This document shows, one piece after another, positions 11,987 through 20,716 of a DNA stretch of 64,000 nucleotides. Within the stretch, counting starts at the first letter, position 1, and each line of letters begins with the position of its first letter. A program made the translations under genes and the position numbers. This stretch comes from Mesoplasma chauliocola (GTDB lineage: Bacteria; Bacillota_I; Bacilli_A; Mycoplasmatales; Mycoplasmataceae), in the NCBI RefSeq assembly GCF_002290085.1, contig NZ_CP023173.1, positions 646,501-710,500 on the forward strand. Direction: 5' to 3'. Under the pieces are notes generated by a model. It was given only the letters and a program-made list of their open reading frames with translations. It did not search any database and was not told the origin of the DNA.

Positions 11987-12125
11987 AAATTTCTTTAAAT
12001 ACTACTGAATCAACAGGGATATTATTTCCCACACAATATTCAATTAGCATTTGATCAACCATTTGTGGGTTATCGCCTTCGGCTGTAAATATAATTTCAG
12101 CACCTTGCATTATTACTTTTTTCAT
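11985..12125 (-). CDS. Small 46-residue protein downstream of nadE
   Basis: A short reading frame beginning MKKVIMQGAEIIFTAEGDNP and ending PVDSVVFKEI. It has a good GGAG ribosome site at proper spacing, sits 21 bases after nadE, and its stop codon is at the operon terminator. These features argue it is a real gene. The product is soluble, acidic and without Cys or Trp. I do not recognise a family; co-transcription with nadE and obgE is the only hint of role. Confidence 0.72.
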   Translation of the reverse strand: MKKVIMQGAEIIFTAEGDNPQMVDQMLIEYCVGNNIPVDSVVFKEI

Positions 12126-12146
12126 ATTTATTATAACTCCTTCTTC

Positions 12147-12881
12147 TTATACCTTTTTAAACTCATTAGGTGCTACAGCCCCGCTTCTTTTATGTTCACT
12201 TATTTTATGTAAATAATCAACTTTTGTTTTAACAACTTCATCATTAATTTCTCCAGCTAAATAAGCATCAATTTGATCATAAGTAATTCCTAATTCACTT
12301 TCATCAGTTTGATCTTCTCAAAGACTTGCTGTTGGAGCGCGCTCAATAATTGATTTGGGAACACCTAAAATTTTTGCAGCTTCTCTAACTTCTCTTTTTA
12401 ATAGATGAACTAGCGGAACCATGTCAACTCCACCATCTCCAAATTTTGTAAAGTATCCAATATGTCATTCATCCATATTATCTGTTCCTAAAACTAAATA
12501 TGAATTTGTTTGAGCAACTGCATATAGAGATGTCATCCTTAATCTAGCTTTTGCATTTGCAATAGCTAATTTATGTTCTGGGGTCTTTGAATTTTTAATA
12601 GCTTTTTTAAATGATTCAAAAGTTTCTTTTAATTCAACATCAATAGCTTTAATTCCGCATTGCTCAATTAATTCTTGTTTACATATATAGTCTTGTTTAC
12701 TTGATTCAATTGGCATTCAAACTGCTATGTAGTTATCTGGAAACGCCTTTTTAGCTAGACAGGCTACTACAGCAGAATCAATTCCACCACTAATTCCAAT
12801 TACGACACCTTTTGCATTTGCATTCTTTACAGTTTCTCTAATAAAATCAACCAAATAATCTAAATAGTCTTTTAATCCCAT
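12147..12881 (-). CDS. nadE: NH3-dependent NAD+ synthetase
   Basis: Enzyme of 244 residues that amidates deamido-NAD with ammonia and ATP, the last step of NAD synthesis. The N-type ATP pyrophosphatase loop [12 protein letters not shown] is near residue 28. The later stretches [26 protein letters not shown] and [17 protein letters not shown] are family signatures. There is no glutaminase domain, so it needs free ammonia. The start follows AAGGAGATATTT. It is 18 bases after obgE and 21 before the small ORF, in one operon. Confidence 0.95.
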
Positions 12882-12899
12882 AAATATCTCCTTTAAAAA

Positions 12900-14198
12900 T
12901 TAATCCATTCATTCTAATTCATATTCAAATACTTTAACAATATCACCAGCATCTACACCACGCTCTCTTAGCATGTCATAAACTCCTGTTTTCTTTAGTT
13001 TTTCGTTAAATAACAACAAGTTGTCATCAGTTGTAATTGGGAACTTTTGATAAATTTTGTAAATTGTGTCCCCTGCAACCTCTCACTTTCCATTTCCTTT
13101 GTTTATGATTTGAATATCTTCTTGATCTTCTTCTAAACGATACACTTTAATACCATCATATATATCTTGTTCCATTTCTCATAATGGTATATATTTTGCA
13201 GTTTCTAATTCTTTTGCTATTTTTAATAATAATTCATCAACATTATCTTTCAATAGTCCAGAAACAAATACAACTTTTTTATCTTTGAAATAATTTCTAT
13301 TGTGTTCTTCCATCATATTTAATTGTGCTTCATCTGTATCCATTTTATTAGCAACGATTATTTCAGGTCTTTCATCAAGTTTATAATTATATTTAACTAG
13401 TTCGCTTCTTATTAATTCATAATTTTTAATTACATCTTCTTGTCCATAATTTCCGCTCATATCTAAAACGTGGCAAATTACTCTACATCTTTCAATATGT
13501 CTTAAAAATTGATGACCTAAACCTTTTCCTAAACTTGCCCCTTCAATTAAACCAGGTAAATCAGCAACAATAAATGTTGATCCATCTTTTGCTCTTGAAA
13601 CACCAAGTTGAGGATTTAAAGTTGTAAAAGCATAATCTGCGACTTCAGGTTTTGAGTTTGATATAGCTCTAAGCAATGTAGATTTACCTGCATTTGGCAA
13701 TCCTACAAATCCAACATCAGCTAAAACTTTTAATTCAGCTTTTACTTCAAAAAATTGCCCTGGTTCACCAGCTTCAAAAATAGTTGGAGCTTTATTTCTT
13801 GAATTTGCAAATCTTGCATTTCCTTTTCCACCTTTTCCGCCTTTTGCAACTAATATCTTTTTTTTATCTTCATCTAAGTCAGCTAAAATGTTTCCTGTTT
13901 TATTATCAATTATCAAAGTTCCAACAGGAACTCGAATAATTAAGTCTTTACCTTGGGCACCATGCATGTTTTTAATGTCACCTTTAAAACCATCTTGAGC
14001 AGATAATTGTTTTTGAAGTTTTAAATCTAAAAGAGAATGTTTACCACCATCTGCTTCAAATATAATGCTTCCGCCATTTCCTCCATCTCCACCGTTTGGT
14101 CCACCATTAGGAACAAAAAGTGCAGTATGGAAACTAACTGCTCCATTTCCACCATTTCCAGCTTTAATAGTAAATTTGGCTGTATCAATAAATTTCAT
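12900..14198 (-). CDS. obgE: Obg/CgtA ribosome-associated GTPase with OCT domain
   Basis: Large GTPase of 432 residues acting in 50S assembly and stress control. The N-terminal glycine-rich Obg fold (about 1-158) is followed by the G domain with G1 GLPNAGKST, G3 DLPG, G4 NKMD and the switch stretch YAFTTLNPQLG. The C-terminal OCT domain (about 350-432) is reached through a TGA-Trp codon at 13179-13181 and ends VKVFEYELEWMD. Without code 4 this domain would be mistaken for a separate small ORF. It is the third gene of a five-gene operon, 27 bases after the 100-residue Cys protein. Confidence 0.96.
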
Positions 14199-14225
14199 TT
14201 ATTCCAGCTCCTTTCTTTAATTGTT

Positions 14226-14528
14226 TTAAATCATTTGATTTCAACATTCATCACATAAAAATGTTGGTTTTTGGTTTTCAAAGTTTATATCTTCAAATTT
14301 TTGTCATTCTTCTATTGGTTTTTGAATTAACTTATCAACTTCTTGATCAGTTAAATTTTTGTTTTGTTGCTTAATTAATGTCCCTATTGGTTTTGGATGG
14401 CCTTTTAAAACAAAACTTATTTGAGGTTCATAACAAAGTGAGCAACCAATTCCAAAAGCTTGAATCATTAAGTCATTATAATCATCAAATTGTAAATAAT
14501 TGTCTTTATCAAAATTTATTTTACTCAT
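14226..14528 (-). CDS. 100-residue protein with two CxxC pairs
   Basis: An unrecognised soluble protein. Two cysteine pairs, CSLC near residue 29 and CDEC near residue 94, could form a four-Cys zinc site that brings the two ends together. The C-terminus is reached through two TGA-Trp codons and ends WNQMI. The start ATG overlaps the stop of the upstream gene (ATGAGTAA), indicating translational coupling. It precedes obgE in the operon. A zinc-ribbon-like structural role is an inference from the cysteines only. Confidence 0.72.
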
Positions 14529-15255
14529 AATTTTTAATCTCCATTAAAATTTTTGCAGCTAATTCTTCATTAAAATTAAATCACTGCTTTAAATATGAAA
14601 AATTTCTTATTTCATCTAGCATTTCAATTGCATATAAAATGAAAGCAGCTGCCTTTTCGTTTTTATTTTCAGGCTTAAAAATATCCAAATTATTTAAGTA
14701 AAAATTTATATTTAACATTTTTGCATCATAAGCAATCCCAGGATTTTCATTTTCTATGCTTTTTGTTATTAACTCATCAATTTCAGTTATGAATTTAAAA
14801 TTACTTTCAAAATCAATTTCTATAGGTTTTCAAGTTATTTGAGCACCACTATATAAAACATCAAATTCTTTATTTATTTCTTGCTCTTTTAAAGTAAACA
14901 AAATTAAAGTTTTAATTGAATTATCAATATTTTCCAATTTCAAAATTGCAGATATTTCTTCAACGTGTTCTCTTAAATTAATTTTATTTAAATAATTAAT
15001 ACCAAATGCTTGTTGTTCTCTATCACTTGACTTTAGTAATTGTAAAATATACTCAGCATTTACAGAATTATTTATATTTGCTTTTGTTGATATTTTTTCA
15101 TATATTTCAACTTTAAATTTTGTTAATTTTTCTTCAATATCACTTGGCACATAGGGCATGGTTAATTCTTGATTTATTTTTAATAAAGCATTATCAAAAT
15201 CATGCTCAGAAATAAACTCTTTTATTTCAATAATTAATTCATCATAGAAATTCAT
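14521..15255 (-). CDS. Alpha-helical cytoplasmic protein (DUF3196-like), unknown role
   Basis: Acidic, entirely helical 244-residue protein beginning MNFYDELIIEIKEFISEH, with LTMPYVPSDIEEKL near residue 35 and a HEAT/TPR-like middle. It resembles a mollicute family of unknown function that I recall as DUF3196; this assignment is tentative. It has no TM segments and no cysteine motif. It is the first gene of the operon that runs to obgE and nadE, starting 16 bases after the tRNA-Arg terminator. The start has AAAGGAG upstream. Confidence 0.7.
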
Positions 15256-15270
15256 AAAGACTCCTTTTCT

Positions 15271-15299
15271 AGAAAAAAATCATGCTTAATAGCATGATT
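15271..15299 (-). terminator. Terminator after tRNA-Arg
   Basis: Perfect hairpin AATCATGCT-TAAT-AGCATGATT. On the minus strand it is followed by seven U. It sits between the tRNA and the 244-residue protein gene. Confidence 0.88.
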
Positions 15300-15311
15300 G
15301 ATGTTTTCGAG

Positions 15312-15388
15312 TGGTGCCCACGAGAAGGCTCGAACTTCCGACCTCACGCTTAGAAGGCGCGTGCTCTATCCAACTGAGCTACATGGGC
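15312..15388 (-). tRNA. tRNA-Arg, anticodon UCU
   Basis: Full cloverleaf on the minus strand: acceptor GCCCATG pairs with CGTGGGC (one G-U), the D arm starts TAGCTCAGTTGG, the anticodon loop is CTTCTAA, and the T loop is GTTCGAGCC. Discriminator A and CCA are encoded (77 nt). It reads AGA and AGG, the main Arg codons in this AT-rich genome. Confidence 0.97.
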
Positions 15389-15471
15389 AAATAATTTTGT
15401 TACATATATAAATATATCATAATATTTAAATGTTAAAAATATTTTTATTAAAAAAGGTTAATTTTGTATCC

Positions 15472-15511
15472 CAAAATAAAAAGAGACTCTCTAAATAAAG
15501 TAGTCTCCTTT
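15472..15511 (-). terminator. Terminator after the DEAD-box helicase
   Basis: Hairpin with GAGACT pairing to AGTCTC. The minus-strand product continues into UUUUUAUUUU. It begins 5 bases past the stop codon. Confidence 0.75.
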
Positions 15512-15515
15512 AAAA

Positions 15516-17378
15516 TTATCATTTACTTCTACTGTTTTTTCCTGATGAATTACTTGAAGAATTTCTTCTTCCACGTGTACCAGAACCTTTGTTTTGTTTT
15601 GGTCCTGAATGAGTTCATTCACCACGACCTGAACTTCTCTTATCATTTTTTTTATCATCTCTACGACCTGAAGATTTATTTGTTCTTCTATCAGACAACT
15701 CTGGATGTTTTTCTTTTCCTGTTACTCTTTCTCAACGATCTGAGTCTTGTTTAGAATAATCTGTTTTTACATCTCATGAAGAATGTCTTTTACCTTCATA
15801 TTTATTAGATAAATTTTTGTTTGATTCTCTTCTATCTCTAGGACCTGAATCTCTTTTTACACCACGATTTGAATCTCTTCTATCATTATTACCTGAATTT
15901 CTTCTGTCATCTCTTTGACGACCTGATTTTTTTCTATCTCTACCACCTGAATTTTCTCTAGCACTTACTGAATTTGAAAATTCTCCTGGATAGTCATCAA
16001 CCAAAGATAAAGCCTTTTTAGCAATTTCTTTTTCTTCAGGCGATAAATTTAAAATTCTTTCTTCTCATGATTGTGAAGATCAATTGTTTCTTGAAGTATT
16101 TAATCTCTCGCTTGTTCTTTTTCTTTCACCACGATTTGAACCTCTTCTATCATTGTGACCTGCATTTCTTTTGTCTTCTCTTTGACGACCTGAATCTCTT
16201 CTATCTCCACGTGCACGCTCATTTCTGCCTGAGTTTGCTCTTCCTGCTTGTTTTTCTAATTCTCCATATTCTGAAATTAGCATTTCATCAATTGTTAAAT
16301 TAAATTCTTTTTCAATTCCCTTGATTTGTCTTAAAACATTCTGACTTTGAACAAAAGTTATTGAATCACCTTTTGTATTGTTTCTACCTGTTCTTCCAAT
16401 TCTATGGATAAAATGCTCATCTTCCATTGAAACATCATAATTAATAACAAAATCTACACCATTTATATCAATTCCACGGGCAACAACATCAGTTGCAACC
16501 AGAACATCAATCTCACTATTTCTAAATTTTGCAATAGCACGCGATCTTTGAGATTGTCTTTTATCTCCATTAATAACAATAGCTTTAATTCCTGCATCTT
16601 TTAAATCATCTGCAATTTTATCTGTGTGATTTTTTGTATTTGAAAAAATTATCGCTCTTTTTGGCTTATGCTTTTCAAAAACTTTAATAAGCAATTCGTC
16701 TTTGCTATATCCTTTTGTAAAAATAAAAGTGTTTGTAATATTAGCATTTACTTCTACCTGATTTTGAATTTCAATAATTTCATAGTCTTTCATATAATCA
16801 TTAGCTATTTGCATAACTTTTGGTGAAGTTGTAGCTGAAAATAATCCAACTTGAACATTAGGTGATATTTTTTCAAATAACGCATCAATTTCATTTTTAA
16901 ATCCCATTTTCAGCATTTCGTCAGCTTCATCTAAAATAATAGTTTGAACTTCATCTAATTTTAAAGTTTTTCTATTTAAGTGGTCATTAACTCTTCCTGG
17001 AGTTCCAACAACTATTTGTGAGTCCCTTAATCTTTTAATTTGGTCTCTCATATCTGCTCCACCAATTAAAGGTGCAATAACTATGTTTTCAATTCTTGAA
17101 CCAAATAATCTAATTTGAGTAACTATTTGCATAGCTAATTCTCTAGTTGGGGCCATAATAATTGCTTGAACTTTTCTTTTGTTTGGATCGATATTTTGTA
17201 AAATTGGTAATACAAAAGAAGCTGTTTTTCCAGTTCCTGTGCTTGATTTACCAAATATGTTTTTACTTTCTAAAAATAAAGGTATTGCTCTTGCTTGAAT
17301 TTCTGTAGCTTCATTAAAATTAGCTTTTTCAAGAGCTGTAAGAATTTTACTGTTTAATTGTAATTCCTTAAATGTCAT
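15516..17378 (-). CDS. DEAD-box ATP-dependent RNA helicase with Arg/Ser-rich tail
   Basis: RNA helicase of 620 residues of the CsdA/CshA type, expected in ribosome assembly or RNA decay. The two RecA domains show all motifs: Q motif EATEIQ, STGTGKT, PTREL, TPGR, DEAD, SAT, VATDVVARGIDI and HRIGRTGR (about 1-365). The remaining roughly 230 residues are a disordered tail rich in R, D, S, N and G. It includes two related blocks of the form DRR.SGRQR.D.RN.G.NDRR.SNRG, an internal duplication. The frame passes several TGA-Trp codons and ends SRSKW. The gene has its own promoter (TATAAT at 17446-17451) and terminator. Its ribosome site lies in a possible hairpin. Confidence 0.94.
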
Positions 17379-17382
17379 TTTT

Positions 17383-17409
17383 TGTCCTCTGTTTTCTATA
17401 CTTAGGACA
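17383..17409 (-). promoter_or_regulatory. Leader hairpin over the DEAD-box gene ribosome site
   Basis: On the minus strand TGTCCT pairs with AGGACA across a 15-base loop. The 3' arm is the end of AGAGGACA, the ribosome site, just 4 bases before the ATG. The hairpin could mask translation initiation. Confidence 0.45.
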
Positions 17410-17445
17410 TTAAATTAATATTTTAAAATCACAAGTCATTTATAT

Positions 17446-17451
17446 ATTATA
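17446..17451 (-). promoter_or_regulatory. -10 box of the DEAD-box gene
   Basis: TATAAT on the minus strand, about 67 bases before the ATG. No clear -35; TTTAAT lies 15 bases upstream. Confidence 0.55.
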
Positions 17452-17487
17452 GCATAGTTGTATAAAATTAAATTTATTTCTTTTTAA

Positions 17488-17517
17488 ATAAAAAACAAGC
17501 AGATAAATTTTCTGCTT
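17488..17517 (-). terminator. Terminator after the second GH32 gene
   Basis: Perfect stem AAGCAGA-TAAATTT-TCTGCTT, followed on the minus strand by a U run. It starts 6 bases past the stop. Confidence 0.85.
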
Positions 17518-17523
17518 AGTTAA

Positions 17524-18966
17524 TTATTTTATAATCATTTTATTTGTTTCAGAAACAATTAATTGAGTTTCCTTGTTTAACTCAATTCTATTAAAGTCTT
17601 TAACAAAGAATCTTGAAGTAAATATTGTTTCATAATTATCTGCAAATATTTCAATTGCTGATGCATCAATAAATATTTCAACTTTTTGTCTTTTATATTT
17701 TCTTATAGCTTTTCTTAAAGTTTCAAAATCTCAATCAACTTCTGCACCTTGATTCGATCTATCAAAAATAATTTCATCATTAGTGAATTTAATTTCAATA
17801 AATTCATTTTGATCATTTAATAATTTCAACTCTAAATCATCTGAAAGTTCAAACTCAAAATGAATAGATTTTTTAATATCAATTTTATTTGTTTTAATAA
17901 TTTTAGTATTAGATATAACGCTTTGCTTAAATACACTATACGGTTTTTGAACTAGTATATCATTTGATCAACTTAACTCTCTTGGTATTGTCAACATTGA
18001 GTGTCATGAATACTCATCTGTAGGATATTGAACATCAACTGCTCCCAATCATCCAATCATAATTAGTTTATCATCTGCAAAATAAGTTTGTGGTGCATAA
18101 AAGTCATGACCATAATCCATTGTTTTTAAAACCGATTTCTCATTTAGTTTGTTATTTTCTAAATCAATTTCTTCCAACTGAGTATAAACAACATTTCTAG
18201 AATTATTCAATTCATATTCATTTTTGACATTAAATCATCCTTCTGCAGACATCATAAATAGCATTTTTCCATCTAGGTAATCTAAATTTGGACACTCTCA
18301 CATATGACCATAAGTTTCTTCTTTAATAGATGGTCTTAAAATTCTATCAAATGTATATTTTTCAAAATCCTTTGTTTTGTATAAAGCTAAACCACCTTTT
18401 AAAGTATCTTTACATTGCACACCAAAAATCATGTATTTATTATTTTTATATTCAAATATTTTTGGGTCTCTTGCATGTGGTGTAAATAAATTTGCGTCGT
18501 GTTGAACAACAACCCTTTTATTAACAATTTGTTCATCAATGAAGTCTGCTTTAATTTGACACTCTTCAATCATTTCACCATTTTCTTCAATGTTACCTGT
18601 GTAATAGATTTTCACACCATCTGATTCTTTAAATGCTGAACCTGAAAATGCGCCTGTTCTTTCAAATTCTTCTGTTGGAATAACTGAGATTCCTAAATCA
18701 TTATAATTTAAAAAGTCTTTAGTTTTAACTAATCTTCAATGTTTCATACCATGGTATGGCTGCAATGGAGATCATTGATAGTTAATGTAGTGTTCACCAT
18801 TCAAGTAAACTAATCCATTTGGATCATTTAGTAAACCGTTTGGTGGTGCAATGTGATATTCTGGTCTATAGTAAATGTCTTTTTCTACTAATTTATTTGC
18901 GCTAATAATATCTTCTTGTTTATGTTCTGTTATTAAATTTAAAATTGTTTCTTTATTTAATTTCAT
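17524..18966 (-). CDS. GH32 sucrose-6-phosphate hydrolase / beta-fructosidase (second copy)
   Basis: Cytoplasmic hydrolase of 480 residues with an intact GH32 triad: LLNDPNG with D48, HARDP with D167 and WECP with E224. The five-blade propeller is followed by a C-terminal beta-sandwich (about 340-480) containing VEIFIDASAIEIFADN, a classic family stretch. There is no signal peptide. It lies 1 base after a PTS permease gene, so it presumably cleaves the phosphorylated fructoside brought in by that permease. It is only distantly similar to scrB at 1-1012, so the two probably act on different fructosides or under different control. Confidence 0.94.
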
Positions 18967-18967
18967 G

Positions 18968-20536
18968 TTAATTCACCGAAAAATCTCTTTCTAAAACTTT
19001 GTTGCTCATTTCTTTAAACACTTTTAATTTTGATAATCCTATTGTAGTGAAGAATGTTGTTATAAAAGTTGCAATAATTGCAATCCCCATTCATAAGTAA
19101 GGACCCCCAGCAATAGTGTTTATATTGAAATTATTTAATATTTCTTTGTCTGTTGTTATTGATAGAAATATTAGCAATGAAGCATTACCATTTGTACATA
19201 TAATTCCTGCAAATGTTGTAATAATAATTCCCACTGTAGCTCCAATGCTTGCAGCTATAACTGGGTAAATAAATTTTAATCCTACACCAAACAATGCTGG
19301 TTCTGTTGAACCACTAACGTATGCAAGTGAGTAAGAAGGAATTGCTGTTCTTTTTAATTCTTTATTCTGCTTGTTAATTAGTGAAACAGCTAATATCGAA
19401 GTTGCCACAGCAATATTTAGTTGAGTAAACAGTGGCATCATTGTTGTTCCACCAAAGTTTGTAAATTGTTGCAAGTTAATAACAACAAGTACTTGAATTA
19501 AACCTGTTATTACTAATCAAGGTAATGCTAATCCCAAAATGGGATTGAATATATATTTAGCAATATGGTTAGTTGTTGCTCAAACTATACCAACATTCAT
19601 CCCGTATGTTAATAATAGTCCAACTGGTGCTATTAATAATAGAGAGATAAAGAATGTAGATATAGTAATCATTGGAATTGCTATCATTTCTTTAAAAACA
19701 GGGATGTCAAATTTGTTTGCAATTCTTTCAATATATACTGCTAAAAAACTAACTGCAACAATTGGTAAAATTTGACCTTCAAATGAAATTTTTCAAGGGT
19801 ATCCTGCTTTAATAAATGAAACCGTTTCATCTCAATTAAATAAGTTTCCATGAGTTCCATCCATTATAGCATTAGTTGTTAATAAACTATGAAAACATAA
19901 AACAACACCAATTGAAATACCAATTGCTTGGCTCCCCTTCATTAATTTAAATATTGATCATGGAATCATAATTGAAAATGCTAATACTAGACTATCAGAC
20001 AATGTTCTAAACATTAAACCTATTGTTGCTGCAACTTGACCTGTACTAGATAATGTTCCTGCTGCAATGTTTAAATCTTCATTACCTTGAGTATTAAAAC
20101 CAAAATTAATACCGTTAAAAACGTTTGATAGTGTAGCAACAATAGCCATTGTTATAAGTAAAGGTATTAATGGCTTAACAATTATTGCTATTCCATCAGT
20201 GAATACTTTAAAAAAGCTACCTGACTTATTTACTCTTACTTCAAAATCATTTGGAACTTCATCATATGATATTTTTAAAGTCTTTAATAAATTTAAAAAA
20301 ACTTGTTCTATGTTTTCACTAATTATTAATTGAACAAAATCATCTTTTAACAATGCTTTTACAAAAATTTTTGAATTATATAAAATATCTAAATTCAGTT
20401 TTTCTTTATTAATTATTTTTATTCTGATTCTTGTTGAGCATCTGTTAATTAATTCAATGTTTTTTACTCCACCCAAAGCTTCTCTAATTTTTTTGCATTC
20501 ATCATAAAAGCTGTTATTAATTTTTACATTTCTCAT
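18968..20536 (-). CDS. PTS EIIBC permease paired with GH32 hydrolase
   Basis: Membrane permease of 522 residues. The IIB domain (about 1-90) carries C33 in NRCSTRIRI. The IIC domain is polytopic and has GSTEPALFGVGL in place of the usual GITEPA, plus about ten TM segments. It is the most divergent of the three IIBC paralogs here. The gene begins the operon and is followed at 1 base by the GH32 gene, so a beta-fructoside such as sucrose is the likely sugar. The start has AAAGG upstream. The leader holds a 10-base inverted repeat and the motif shared with the other PTS operon. Confidence 0.86.
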
Positions 20537-20557
20537 TTTTCTAACCTTTCTTTTGAT

Positions 20558-20596
20558 AATAATTTCTTATTATTATTTTTATTTTTAGAAATTATT
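20558..20596 (-). promoter_or_regulatory. Inverted repeat in the PTS-GH32 leader
   Basis: Perfect 10-base arms, AATAATTTCT and AGAAATTATT, with a 19-base spacer, between the putative promoter and the ribosome site. It could be a leader hairpin or a repressor site; no U run follows, so it is not a terminator. Confidence 0.45.
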
Positions 20597-20644
20597 CTAA
20601 TTAAATTATAAGACTATAGTTTTATACAAAATGAGTGATTAAAT

Positions 20645-20665
20645 AAAAACCTATAATCATAAGTT
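20645..20665 (-). promoter_or_regulatory. Second copy of the shared PTS operon motif
   Basis: Minus-strand AACTTATGATTATAGGTTTT, matching the site at 5205-5225 at most positions over about 27 bases. It lies about 110 bases before the permease start. Confidence 0.5.
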
Positions 20666-20671
20666 AGCTTT

Positions 20672-20705
20672 TAAAAATAAAAAAGCAGCTAAATTAGCTA
20701 CTTTA
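20672..20705 (-). terminator. Terminator after nrdE
   Basis: Near-perfect hairpin around AGCTAAATTAGCT with flanking A and T runs. It is about 12 bases past the nrdE stop and gives a U run on the minus strand. Confidence 0.75.
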
Positions 20706-20716
20706 ATTTTTGAGTA

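Noticed and set aside
12900..13175. Separate small gene downstream of obgE
   Set aside because: It is in frame with obgE through a TGA-Trp and encodes the OCT domain.
13037..14258. Plus-strand ORF opposite obgE
   Set aside because: Antisense to a well-defined glycine-rich domain, without ribosome site or promoter.
15464..15754. Plus-strand ORF rich in Phe, Leu and Tyr
   Set aside because: It lies opposite the helicase tail and terminator, has no ribosome site, and its composition is the complement of Arg/Lys/Asp codons.
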